Shown: positions 1 through 7,906 of the stretch, one piece after another | Numbering within the stretch: position 1 is the stretch's first letter | How the letters are laid out: every line of letters starts with the position of its first letter | Source: an uncultured Thermoanaerobacterales bacterium | GTDB lineage: Bacteria > Bacillota > Clostridia > Christensenellales > UBA1242 | Assembly (NCBI GenBank): GCA_900557695.1 | Contig: USTP01000011.1 | Location: 1 to 18,302, forward strand | Length of the DNA: 18,302 nucleotides | Reading direction: 5' to 3' | Position numbers and translations under genes: made by a program | Notes under the pieces: model-generated | The model's input: the letters and a program-made list of their open reading frames with translations, nothing else | Database searches by the model: none | Told to the model about the DNA's origin: nothing

Positions 1-48
1 CGAGATGACGTCGAGTCTCGTGGGCTCGGAGATGTGTATAAGAGACAG
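1..48. other. Nextera (Tn5) Read 2 library adapter, not genomic
   Basis: Bases 15-48 match the 34-nt Illumina Nextera Read 2 transposase adapter, ending in the Tn5 mosaic end AGATGTGTATAAGAGACAG (30-48). Bases 1-6 (CGAGAT) are the tail of the P7 primer. Bases 7-14 (GACGTCGA) sit exactly where the i7 index belongs and match, from memory, Nextera XT index N729. Genomic sequence therefore begins at base 49, and the neighbouring murA gene is cut by library construction or assembly rather than by evolution. Confidence 0.98.
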
Positions 49-866
49 ATATAGCAACCAGCGTTTCTAAGCTTATTTAAAAGAGCGTAAACATCTTGGT
101 AGTTTGCGTTTTCTAGTTTTATTTTGCCCCTCGTCATGGCTGCAGCTATAAGATAAGTGCCAGCAATAATTCTATCTGGTATTGGTTTGTAAATTCCGCC
201 ACCAAGTGAGGTTACTCCCTCTACTATAATGGTGCTAGTTCCTGCCCCTCTTATCTTTCCCCCAATTAGGTTTATAAAGTTTGCAAGGTCCACAATTTCG
301 GGCTCTTTAGCAGCATTTAAAATTGTTGTTTCCCCTTTTAAAAATACAGCACTCATCATTATGTTTTCTGTTGCGCCAACGCTTGGAAAGTCTAGATGCA
401 CCACCCCGCACTTTATATCACTTGCATCACAATCTATATACCCATAGTCTTCGTCTATCTTTACACCAAGGTCACGAAGCCCAGACAGATGCAAGTCTAT
501 TGGCCTACTGCCTATATCGCATCCGCCAGGGTATGCCACCCTTGCTTTTTTATGTTTTGCAAGAAGGGGCCCTAGCATAAAAATGCTAGAACGAATGTCT
601 TTAGCTAGGCTTGATGGAATCTCTGGGTTTGTGAGCCCAACCGAACTAATAATAGCGTGGTGCTCTTCTTCCTTAACGCTAGCGCCCATTGTTTTTAAAA
701 TTTCTAGCATCTTTTGAACATCTATAATATCTGGAAGGTTTTCTATAATAATCTCTTTATCGGTTAGTATAGTTGCGGCAATTATTGGCAACACTGCATT
801 TTTTGCCGAGTCTACCTTTGTTGTTCCAAAAAGACTTTTCCCGCCGTTAATAATAAAATGTTCCAT
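49..866 (-). CDS. murA: UDP-N-acetylglucosamine 1-carboxyvinyltransferase MurA, partial (C-terminus missing)
   Basis: MurA transfers enolpyruvate from PEP to UDP-GlcNAc, the first committed step of peptidoglycan synthesis in the cytoplasm. The reading frame runs open from ATG at 866 to the adapter junction, giving 272 codons of an enzyme normally about 420 residues long. The protein begins MEHFIINGGKSLFGTTKVDS. Lys22-Asn23 of the substrate-binding AKNAVLP motif are present, as is the catalytic cysteine (Cys116) in PGGCDIGSRPIDLH, the site attacked by fosfomycin. A GAGG Shine-Dalgarno lies 5 nt before the ATG. The gene starts 27 bp after the ftsW stop and is probably co-transcribed with it. 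The missing C-terminal third is an artefact of the contig end. Low-GC bacteria often carry two paralogues (murAA/murAB or murA/murZ); which one this is cannot be told here. Confidence 0.95.
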
Positions 867-893
867 AGATTCCTCACAAAAACTTGATGTATA

Positions 894-2105
894 TTATACA
901 TTATTCAATTTGCCTTTATTTTTGTGAAAAAAATTAAAATTTTTTATACCATTTAATTCGTGAAAATTTAACTTTTTTATTCCAAGCAAATAGCTTTGTT
1001 TGTCAATATTTAACAAAACCCCTATTGCGCTCATAAACATAACAAGCGAGGTGCTTCCCGCACTAATAAACGGAAGCGGAAGCCCTGTTGGTGGGATGCT
1101 TCCTGTTACGACTGCAATGTTAACAACAAGTTGCACAGCAATAATTGTAGTAATTCCGCTTGCTAAATAAGAGCCAAACCTTGTTGGAGCTTTCATAGCA
1201 ATAATTATTCCCCTTGCTATAACAATGCCAAAAACCAAAATCAAAACACAAGAGCCAACAAATCCAAACTCTTCAGCGATAATTGAGAATATAAAGTCCG
1301 ACTCTGCAAACGGCAAGAACAAATATTTCTGTCTTGAATTAAACAATCCAACCCCAAACAAACCACCGCTGCCAACAGCATAAAGCGATTGAACCAGCTG
1401 AAATCCCTCGGAAGATGCCGATGCAAATGGGTCTAAAAAGGCAACAAGACGCCTTAACCTATATGGCTCTAAAATAATCAAAAGCGGAACCAATAAAGCT
1501 ATTGGAATTGCCAGAAAGCAAAAGTGCTTAAACCTTGCCCCACCAACAAACAGCATTGTTATCATAGTAACGCCAACGCATATAGTTATAGACATGTTTG
1601 GCTCCAAAATAATTAAACAGCAAATTATTCCCCCAGCGATTAAAGTTGGCAATATTCCCTTAAAAGATTTAACTTGTCTTTGCATTTTAGCTAGGCTACT
1701 AGATGCAAAAATTATAAACCCAAACTTAGCTATTTCAGAGGGTTGAAGCGTGAAAAAACCAAGGTTTATCCACCTTCGTGCGCCATAAACCTTAACCCCA
1801 ATACTAGGAACAAACACAAGCAAAAGTAAAACCAAGGAAACAATCAAAGATATCCACTTTAGTTTTTTTAAAAATCTATAGTCTATAAAATATAGTATTA
1901 TCATGCTCGCAAGTCCAATTATTGCACCAACAAGCTGTTTTTTCATAAAAAACATCGAGTCGCCATAAGTTAGCTGAGCGCTGTAGAAAGACGCCGAGTA
2001 AACCATTAAAACGCCAAATGCAACTAGCAGAATAACGCTAAAAAGAAGCAGAAAATCAATTCTCCACTTTTTTTCTTTTTTTACCTTTAGCTTTACTAGT
2101 TTCAC
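894..2105 (-). CDS. ftsW: Lipid II-polymerising SEDS glycosyltransferase FtsW (FtsW/RodA/SpoVE family)
   Basis: SEDS proteins polymerise lipid II into glycan strands at the membrane together with a class B PBP. The 403-residue protein has about ten hydrophobic segments. It carries the family landmarks GARRWINLG...QPSEIAK (108-127), EPYRLRRLVAFLDP (213-226) and AESDFIFSIIAEEFGFVG (267-284), where Asp270 corresponds to the catalytic aspartate. The C-terminal signature reads NIAVVTGSIPPTG...PFISAGSTSL; the usual SYGG or SAGG is SAGS here. The start is a GTG inside the 3' end of murD (50-bp overlap), preceded by GGGAG about 10 nt upstream; no other start fits before Met34. Position in the dcw operon next to a class B PBP gene favours FtsW or SpoVE over RodA. 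SpoVE and FtsW cannot be separated by reading alone. Confidence 0.93.
   Translation of the reverse strand: MKLVKLKVKKEKKWRIDFLLLFSVILLVAFGVLMVYSASFYSAQLTYGDSMFFMKKQLVGAIIGLASMIILYFIDYRFLKKLKWISLIVSLVLLLLVFVPSIGVKVYGARRWINLGFFTLQPSEIAKFGFIIFASSSLAKMQRQVKSFKGILPTLIAGGIICCLIILEPNMSITICVGVTMITMLFVGGARFKHFCFLAIPIALLVPLLIILEPYRLRRLVAFLDPFASASSEGFQLVQSLYAVGSGGLFGVGLFNSRQKYLFLPFAESDFIFSIIAEEFGFVGSCVLILVFGIVIARGIIIAMKAPTRFGSYLASGITTIIAVQLVVNIAVVTGSIPPTGLPLPFISAGSTSLVMFMSAIGVLLNIDKQSYLLGIKKLNFHELNGIKNFNFFHKNKGKLNNV
2056..2105 (-). other. murD/ftsW coding overlap with two A7 runs
   Basis: Fifty bases are read in two frames: the end of murD and the start of ftsW. On the coding strand the overlap contains two runs of seven A separated by one G (plus-strand T7 at 2068-2074 and 2076-2082). 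The ftsW frame is +1 relative to murD, so loss of a single A would join the two reading frames into a MurD-FtsW fusion, while the sequence as given keeps two intact proteins. Confidence 0.75.
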
Positions 2106-3399
2106 TTTTTTCTATCTCCCTAACTAGCGAGGCAAAAACTTTACCTCTTTGCTCATAACTATTAAACATGTCAAAGCTTGCACAAGCGGGCGAAAGAAGC
2201 ACAGTTTCCCCCTTGGTTGCCAAAGAAAAGCTTAAAATTACAGTTTCTTTAAAACTAGTGGTTTCGTAAACATTTGACACTTTATACTTTTGTGCCGACT
2301 TAAATAGTTTGTCTTTTGTTTCCCCAACAAGCACTATATTTTTAATGCTTGGCGTTAAATTTTCAAAAAGTTCATCAAAAGAAGCATTTTTATCACTTCC
2401 ACCAAGAATAAGCGTTGTAGGCTCGCTCATAGCACGCATAGCAACTATTGTGCTAGAGATATTGGTAGACTTGCTATCATTTATAAAAGTAACGCCATTT
2501 ATCTCGGTTATATATTCAAGTCTATGAGAAACACCCTTAAAGTTATGCACTTTTTCGGCTAAAGAATTGATGTTAACCCTAGAAAGTATGGCGCAAAGTA
2601 GCCCAGCCAAAACATTAGAAAGGTTATGCTCCCCCTTTAAAGGTATATCACACACTTTCATAATGGGGTAACTCTCTAAGCCATTATTAAAATATATAAT
2701 GTCATCTTTCGCATAGCACCCTTTACATTGCTCTTTGGTTGAAAAATAATAAATTTGTGACTTAATAAAAGAGTGGTTTATGCTTTTTAAAATTGGGTCG
2801 TCTAGGTTTATAATAGCAAAGTCATGCTCAGTTTGGTTTTCAAATATTCTAAGCTTTGTATTTATATAATTTTGCATGGTTTTATGTCTGTTTAAGTGGT
2901 CTTCTGTTATGTTTAATATGCACGCAATATGAGGATGAAAACGGGCAATGCTTTCTAACTGAAAACTAGAAACCTCTAAAACTGCCACATCGTTTACATT
3001 TGTTTGAAAAGCAAAGCTTGTAACAGGTATGCCTATATTTCCCCCAACAAAAACCGACCTACCCTCGCCTTCTAAAAGCTCTTTAACTAGCGACGTTGTG
3101 GTGGTTTTACCATTCGTTCCCGTTATAGCAACAATTTCACATTTAATTTCACGCACGCCGAGCTCAAACTCGCCAATGGTTTCAATATTCATTGCTTTAG
3201 CATGTTTAACAATTTCGTGAGTTAAAGCCACCCCTGGGCTTATAACAACAAGAGAAAGACCGCTAATCAGCCTTTCTCTAAGAAGTTTTGATTTTAGTTT
3301 TTTATTGTCATCTACAATGTAGGTAACATATCCTTGTTTCTTTAGAAACTTGTTTGCACTTTTACCACTTATTCCAGCACCAACAACTAAAGCCTTCAT
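2056..3399 (-). CDS. murD: UDP-N-acetylmuramoyl-L-alanine--D-glutamate ligase MurD
   Basis: MurD adds D-glutamate to UDP-MurNAc-L-Ala in the cytoplasm using ATP. The N-terminal Rossmann-like segment begins MKALVVGAGISGKSANKFL. The Mur-ligase P-loop GTNGKTTT lies at residues 94-101, GNIGIP follows at about 121-125, and the later motifs DHLNRH, HRLEY, FINDSKSTN, LGGSDKN and LLSPACASFDMF...RG are all visible in order. I place the start at ATG 3399 (447 residues) because AAGGAGGG lies 4-6 nt before it; a TTG six codons upstream (3417) would fall inside the hairpin and lacks a Shine-Dalgarno. The stop is TGA and lies within ftsW, suggesting translational coupling. The C-terminus is unusually basic (KAKGKKRKKVEN), partly a result of the A-rich overlap. 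Confidence 0.96.
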   Translation of the reverse strand: MKALVVGAGISGKSANKFLKKQGYVTYIVDDNKKLKSKLLRERLISGLSLVVISPGVALTHEIVKHAKAMNIETIGEFELGVREIKCEIVAITGTNGKTTTTSLVKELLEGEGRSVFVGGNIGIPVTSFAFQTNVNDVAVLEVSSFQLESIARFHPHIACILNITEDHLNRHKTMQNYINTKLRIFENQTEHDFAIINLDDPILKSINHSFIKSQIYYFSTKEQCKGCYAKDDIIYFNNGLESYPIMKVCDIPLKGEHNLSNVLAGLLCAILSRVNINSLAEKVHNFKGVSHRLEYITEINGVTFINDSKSTNISSTIVAMRAMSEPTTLILGGSDKNASFDELFENLTPSIKNIVLVGETKDKLFKSAQKYKVSNVYETTSFKETVILSFSLATKGETVLLSPACASFDMFNSYEQRGKVFASLVREIEKSETSKAKGKKRKKVEN

Positions 3400-3408
3400 T
3401 TTCCCTCC

Positions 3409-3438
3409 TTTTGCCAAGGCAAAATCGGGGATTGCCTT
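3409..3438. repeat. Two overlapping, mutually exclusive inverted repeats between mraY and murD
   Basis: TTTTGCC (3409-3415) pairs with GGCAAAA (3418-3424), and AAGGCAA (3416-3422) pairs with TTGCCTT (3432-3438). The two 7-bp stems share the GGCAA segment, so only one can form in the murD leader RNA. The first has a minimal loop. The murD Shine-Dalgarno lies immediately downstream (about 3403-3410 on the minus strand) and partly enters the first stem. The repeats are directly visible; a regulatory role is only a guess. Confidence 0.4.
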
Positions 3439-3440
3439 AG

Positions 3441-4448
3441 CTAGAGTAGTTCAATTAGCAAACACACAAGGCCAATAAGAGTGGTTATAACGCTATAAAC
3501 AACAACAATTCTAACCTCATGAACGCCCTTTTTCTCAAAATGGTGATGTAGTGGTGCCATTAAAAATACTCTTTTCTTTGTTATTTTATAGTATGCAACC
3601 TGAATAATAACTGACAACGCACTTAAAACAAACATGAAGCCAAGAATAGGAATATACAAGGTTAATCTTGAAAAGATAGCTATACATGCAACAAAGGCTC
3701 CAAGGGCAAGCGACCCAGTGTCGCCCATGAAAATCTTTGCAGGAAAACAATTAAACACCAAAAAGCACAGCATTGCCCCCACAACAACAAAACCTAGTAT
3801 TATTAGATTTTTGTATTCAAGTAGATAAATTGAACTAGCCCCATCAAGTCTACTAGCTAAAACCACAAACATTATAGCAACTATAGATATTGTGTAGCAC
3901 ATGGTTGTGCTGCTTGCAAGCCCGTCTAGCCCGTCTGTTAAATTCACACTGTTTGTACACGCCAAAAACACAAACACTATAAGAGGAATTATCCAGTAGC
4001 CAATGTCAATCGTTGTATTAGAAAACGGAACTAAAAGTTTGCCACCAACAAATTCATTTTTATAGGCAAAAATTGCAATAGTTATAGATAACGCTAGTTG
4101 AAACAATATTTTTTGATATGCTCTTAGCCCAAGATTTCTTTTAAATTTAAACTTAATAAAATCATCTAAAAAACCAGTTAAACCATAGCCAAGGAAAACA
4201 AGTAAAGTTACCCCTGCAAGCGTGCTAGCTCCCGAGAAAAATATGTATGCAACAATGCTTATTGAAAGCAAAAATATTATTCCTCCCATGGTTGGGGTTC
4301 CCTGCTTTGAGGAATGGTTTTCAACATAATGCAGAATAGTTTGTTTTATCTTTTCTTTCTTCATAAAACTTATCACGAATGGTGATATTAAAAGCGTAAG
4401 TAAAAAACTTACCACAGCCGATTGAACATAAACAAAATATTCTGTCAT
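3441..4448 (-). CDS. mraY: Phospho-N-acetylmuramoyl-pentapeptide-transferase MraY
   Basis: MraY transfers phospho-MurNAc-pentapeptide to undecaprenyl phosphate, making lipid I at the inner face of the membrane. The 335-residue polytopic protein has the family motifs in order: GTPTMGG (50-56), LDDFIKF with the Asp95-Asp96 pair, NSVNLTDGLDGLA (166-178), MGDTGS with Asp243, and the histidine-rich MAPLHHHFEKKG (297-308). These contain the three acidic residues and the HHH motif required for Mg2+ and substrate in this family. The length is slightly below the E. coli 360 but normal for Gram-positives. AAGGAA lies about 9 nt before the ATG. It starts 6 bp after the murE stop, with no murF between them. 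Confidence 0.97.
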   Translation of the reverse strand: MTEYFVYVQSAVVSFLLTLLISPFVISFMKKEKIKQTILHYVENHSSKQGTPTMGGIIFLLSISIVAYIFFSGASTLAGVTLLVFLGYGLTGFLDDFIKFKFKRNLGLRAYQKILFQLALSITIAIFAYKNEFVGGKLLVPFSNTTIDIGYWIIPLIVFVFLACTNSVNLTDGLDGLASSTTMCYTISIVAIMFVVLASRLDGASSIYLLEYKNLIILGFVVVGAMLCFLVFNCFPAKIFMGDTGSLALGAFVACIAIFSRLTLYIPILGFMFVLSALSVIIQVAYYKITKKRVFLMAPLHHHFEKKGVHEVRIVVVYSVITTLIGLVCLLIELL

Positions 4449-4454
4449 AAATAG

Positions 4455-5912
4455 TTATTCCTTGTTTTTAATTTCCTCTAAAATCTCTTCAACAACTTTT
4501 TTGTCTTCGTAGGGTGTTTTAACTCCAAGCATGTCTATATATGGCTCTGCACCTTTACCTGCAATAACAACACTATCCCCTTCGTTTGCCATTGCCACAG
4601 CTAGTTTTATAGCTTTTTTTCTGTCAAGCGAAACTAGGTGGCTAGTTGTTTTCATACCTTCTAAAATATCATTTGCGATGCCCTCAGGCTTTTCAAAGCG
4701 TGGATTATCGCTAGTAACTATCGTATAGTCGGCAAGTTTTTCAGAAATTTCCCCCATAATAGGTCTTTTGCCCCTATCTCTATTCCCCCCACAGCCAAAC
4801 ACTGATATCAGTTTGCCACTGGTAATTTCGCGAGTTGCACTTAGTATGTTCATTAGCCCGTCTGGGGTGTGGGCATAGTCTATAACCACTCTAACTCCAT
4901 TAACATCGTAGGTGTTAAACCTACCCTCCACCATTTCTAGCTTCTCAAGACCTTTCTTTATGGTCCCCAGCTCAATGCCCGACATAAGAGCCGCCGCAAT
5001 AACACCAAGTGCATTGGAAATATTAAAACCTCCACACAAATTAAGGGTTATTTTTATTCGCCCCTTTGGCGTGATCACATCAAATGTCTGGTTAGTAGTA
5101 TTATGCCTAACTTTATCTGCAATTATGTCTGCCCCACTTTCTTTTTTTTGACTATAAGTTAAAATTGGAACACTCGCAGCGTTTTGTAAATATCTGCCAA
5201 AACTATCATCAATATTAACAACCCCAAATCTCGACATTTCTTCTTCAAAAAGTTTTGCCTTTGCCTCGCCATAACTTTGCATGTTTGAAAAGAAGTCTAA
5301 ATGGTCTTGAGTAAGGTTTGTAAAGAGTGCTATGTCTGTCATAACACCCCGAGTTTTCTTAAGTTCAAGGGCATGAGCCGACACTTCCATTGCCACAACA
5401 TCCACCCCCTCTTCACGCATTTTCGCTAAGGTTTTTTGCAAATATATTGGGTCGGGAGTTGTTAGATTTGAGTCTATTTTTTTACCATCAATAAACACGC
5501 CATTTGTTCCAATAACGCCAACTTTATTCCCCGCCTCTTTAAAAACACTTTCAAGCATAAATGTGGTTGTTGTTTTACCATTGGTCCCAGTAACGCCTAA
5601 AACAAACATATCTCTACTTGGCTCTTCATAAAAGTTGATTGCACAAAGGCTCATAGCAAGCCTTGTATCTTCGCTAACAAGGTTTATAACTTCACTTGGT
5701 AAACCTTCTATTTTAGAAGAACTTATAATAACTTTTGCTCCGCGTTTAACCGCCTCTAAAGCAAATTCCCTGCCACTTACTTTTGTACCATCTATAGCAA
5801 AGAATAAGCCCCCATCTTTAACTTCTTTTGAATTATGGTAAAGCCCTTCTATTTCTATATCGGCGTATTCGCCCTTGGTATCAACATTACTTAAAACTTT
5901 AGATAGTTTCAT
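4455..5912 (-). CDS. murE: UDP-MurNAc-tripeptide ligase MurE, predicted meso-diaminopimelate adding
   Basis: MurE adds the third amino acid to UDP-MurNAc-L-Ala-D-Glu. In the 485-residue protein the P-loop GTNGKTTT is at 109-116, the lysine expected to be carbamylated is near Lys218 (YGEAKAKLF), YAHTPDGL is at 346-353 and GCGGNRDRGKRP is at 373-383. The specificity motif DNPR at 402-405 is the known signature of meso-DAP enzymes (L-Lys enzymes carry DDPN or DNPA-like sequences), so the cell wall is predicted to be of the DAP type. AGGAG lies 7 nt before the ATG. The 54-bp gap to the PBP gene stop shows no terminator. Confidence 0.96.
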   Translation of the reverse strand: MKLSKVLSNVDTKGEYADIEIEGLYHNSKEVKDGGLFFAIDGTKVSGREFALEAVKRGAKVIISSSKIEGLPSEVINLVSEDTRLAMSLCAINFYEEPSRDMFVLGVTGTNGKTTTTFMLESVFKEAGNKVGVIGTNGVFIDGKKIDSNLTTPDPIYLQKTLAKMREEGVDVVAMEVSAHALELKKTRGVMTDIALFTNLTQDHLDFFSNMQSYGEAKAKLFEEEMSRFGVVNIDDSFGRYLQNAASVPILTYSQKKESGADIIADKVRHNTTNQTFDVITPKGRIKITLNLCGGFNISNALGVIAAALMSGIELGTIKKGLEKLEMVEGRFNTYDVNGVRVVIDYAHTPDGLMNILSATREITSGKLISVFGCGGNRDRGKRPIMGEISEKLADYTIVTSDNPRFEKPEGIANDILEGMKTTSHLVSLDRKKAIKLAVAMANEGDSVVIAGKGAEPYIDMLGVKTPYEDKKVVEEILEEIKNKE

Positions 5913-5966
5913 TTATTAGCTCCTTTTATAAATGTTTATTTTTATAGCCAAAGATATATTCATTTT

Positions 5967-7877
5967 CTAGAAAATTAACAGCACTATATCCCCTTCGCTA
6001 ACATAAGCCCCTGGAGATGCTATTTGGTCTTTAACATAAACACCATCTCCTGCAACAAGATATTGAAGACCCATTGAGGTTATTTTTTGAACTGCCTCAG
6101 TTAGCGTCATCCCAACAAAGCTAGGAAGTTCTATATTTGCCTGCATAAGTTTTTCTTCTTCCTCTGCATTCTCGTTTTTCGGCGTTTCGCACACATCAAA
6201 TATAGCCTGAAAAATACTCTTTGCAATAGGCGCTGCAACAACTCCGCCATAGTATGCCCCTTGAGGTTCATCTACAACAACTAGTATCGCATATCTAGGT
6301 TCATCTGTGGGATAAAACCCTATAAATGATGCCACATATTTGCCCTCAGCTATAGCACCATTTTCATACTTTTGTGCGGTTCCCGTTTTACCACCAATAT
6401 CGTAGCCTGCAATAGCAGCGTGTTTACCGCCACCTTTTGAAACAACTTCCCTAAGCATTGAGTTTAAATCAGTTGAAACGCTACTTTTCACCACCTGTCT
6501 AATACTAGTAGGTTCTTTTTCATAAACAACATCCCCATATGAATTGGATATTTTTGTAACAAAGTGTGGTTGCATAAGATTTCCACCATTTATAACTGCA
6601 CAAACTGAAGTAATAAGAGCAAGAGGTGTTAATGCTACCGACTGACCAAAGCCCATTCTAAACAGATCTCCATCGGTAACTAAAGATTTTGGCATCAAAA
6701 CACCTTTTCCCTCGCCTGGAAAGTCTAGGTTATAGCCTGTAACAATACCAAAGTCTTCAAGATATTTATAAAATTTTTCAAGTCCAATTCTTCGTATAAG
6801 CTCCATAAACACGCAGTTACATGAATTGCAAAGTCCTTGGGTTAAACTTTGTGAGCCATGACCTGTTTTTCTATGACAGTTTATTTTAACTCCATTAACC
6901 ACTCTAAACCCTTGGCAGTAGAAATAGTCATGCTTTGTGGTAACACCCTCATTTAATGCTATTGCCGTTGTTATAATTTTAAAAGTAGAACCAGGTTCAT
7001 AAACATCAGTTATTGTAACGGCTCTAGATAGGTTTAAAAGCGTTTCAATATCATCTCGAGGAACATCATTAAGGTCGTAAGAAGGTTTGGTTGCTATCGC
7101 CAAAATTTCGCCTGTTTGAGGGTCCATAACAATAGCAGAAGCGCTCTTAGCCGCATAAGTTTGCTGCGCTTGCCCAATTATGTCTTCTACTTCTTTTTGA
7201 ATTTTCAAATCAATAGTTAGTTGTAAACTTAGCCCATCTATAGACGGCAAATAGTAGCATAAGGAATTTGAAAGAGTTGTTCCTTTAAGGTCGCTTTCAA
7301 CCATACTAACTCCGTTAACGCCCTTTAAATATTTATTGTACTGAGCTTCAAGCCCGCCTTGTCCGTTGCCGTCTGAACTCACAAAACCAAGTATTTGTGT
7401 TAGTAAATTGCCATAAGTGTAAACTCTTGAAGTATCCTCAGTGAAAAATATTCCCTCTTGATAGTTATTAAGTATTTCTTCCACAACGCTCTTTTCCTGA
7501 CTCTTTGAAATTAGCACCTCTGAATAACCCTTTTTTGTAACATTTTCATATACTTCTTCTTGGGTTTGCCCAGTGGCATTTGCTAAAACAAAACTGCAAG
7601 CCACACTATCCACAACATCGGCAGGGCGAACATAAATATCATAAGTTGTGTAGCTAGAGGCAAGCGAAGCACCATTTCTATCAAGAATTTCTCCTCTTTG
7701 TGCTGTTAGCGGCAAATCTCTAAGCCACTGCTGATAAGCCCTAGAAGCTAGATTTTCCCCATTTACTATTTGCAAATATAAAAGTCTAAACACTAGTGCA
7801 CACAAAAAAAAGGCTATTGCCAAAAGTGTGGCAAATAACCTTTTTCTGATAGAAATTGATGTATACTTAATTTCCAT
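5967..7877 (-). CDS. Class B penicillin-binding protein with C-terminal PASTA domain (SpoVD/FtsI type transpeptidase)
   Basis: This is a D,D-transpeptidase that cross-links peptidoglycan as the partner of the SEDS protein FtsW. The protein (636 residues) has one N-terminal membrane segment (about 15-36), a PBP dimerisation region from QRGEILDRNG, then the transpeptidase motifs S297-T-F-K, S352-C-N and K497-T-G-T. A single PASTA domain occupies about 584-636. The cysteine pair Cys334 and Cys353 (the latter inside the SxN motif) has the 19-residue spacing of the redox-sensitive pair known in B. subtilis SpoVD, and one PASTA domain also fits SpoVD better than PBP2B. I chose ATG 7877 with GAGG 5 nt upstream over a TTG at 7910 that lacks a Shine-Dalgarno. 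Since this is the only class B PBP gene in the cluster, it may serve vegetative division instead of sporulation. Confidence 0.93.
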   Translation of the reverse strand: MEIKYTSISIRKRLFATLLAIAFFLCALVFRLLYLQIVNGENLASRAYQQWLRDLPLTAQRGEILDRNGASLASSYTTYDIYVRPADVVDSVACSFVLANATGQTQEEVYENVTKKGYSEVLISKSQEKSVVEEILNNYQEGIFFTEDTSRVYTYGNLLTQILGFVSSDGNGQGGLEAQYNKYLKGVNGVSMVESDLKGTTLSNSLCYYLPSIDGLSLQLTIDLKIQKEVEDIIGQAQQTYAAKSASAIVMDPQTGEILAIATKPSYDLNDVPRDDIETLLNLSRAVTITDVYEPGSTFKIITTAIALNEGVTTKHDYFYCQGFRVVNGVKINCHRKTGHGSQSLTQGLCNSCNCVFMELIRRIGLEKFYKYLEDFGIVTGYNLDFPGEGKGVLMPKSLVTDGDLFRMGFGQSVALTPLALITSVCAVINGGNLMQPHFVTKISNSYGDVVYEKEPTSIRQVVKSSVSTDLNSMLREVVSKGGGKHAAIAGYDIGGKTGTAQKYENGAIAEGKYVASFIGFYPTDEPRYAILVVVDEPQGAYYGGVVAAPIAKSIFQAIFDVCETPKNENAEEEEKLMQANIELPSFVGMTLTEAVQKITSMGLQYLVAGDGVYVKDQIASPGAYVSEGDIVLLIF

Positions 7878-7881
7878 ACTC

Positions 7882-7906
7882 GCCTCACAAAAAATATTTG
7901 CGAGGC
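7882..7906 (-). promoter_or_regulatory. Leader hairpin sequestering the PBP gene Shine-Dalgarno
   Basis: On the transcript, GCCUCGCAAA (7906-7897) can pair with UUUGUGAGGC (7891-7882) as a 10-bp stem with one G-U pair and a 5-nt loop. The 3' arm contains the GAGG ribosome binding site of the PBP gene, 5 nt before its ATG. No T-run follows, so it is not an intrinsic terminator. It starts just 6 nt after the stop codon of the upstream ftsL-like gene, so ribosomes finishing that gene could melt it, giving translational coupling. The structure is seen; its function is inferred. Confidence 0.5.

Noticed and set aside
30..48. Tn5 mosaic end as evidence of a resident transposon
   Set aside because: It is part of the synthetic Nextera adapter with index and P7 tail attached.
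229..580. Short plus-strand open frames opposite murA
   Set aside because: They are antisense to a clear MurA coding frame with conserved motifs; the same applies to the other plus-strand frames opposite real genes.
2056..2058. Alternative genetic code (UGA as tryptophan)
   Set aside because: TGA ends murD at the expected family length and all tryptophans seen are TGG.
3400..3417. Upstream TTG start for murD
   Set aside because: The ATG at 3399 has an excellent Shine-Dalgarno and gives the usual MurD N-terminus.
5900..5927. Shared string AGGAGCTAATAAAT before murE and clpP (13502-13520) as a regulatory motif
   Set aside because: It is mostly Shine-Dalgarno plus AT-rich spacer; only two copies, most easily explained by chance.
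5920..5955. Possible promoter TTGGCT...TAAAAG before murE
   Set aside because: The -10 would overlap the murE Shine-Dalgarno and both hexamers are poor; read-through from the PBP gene is simpler.
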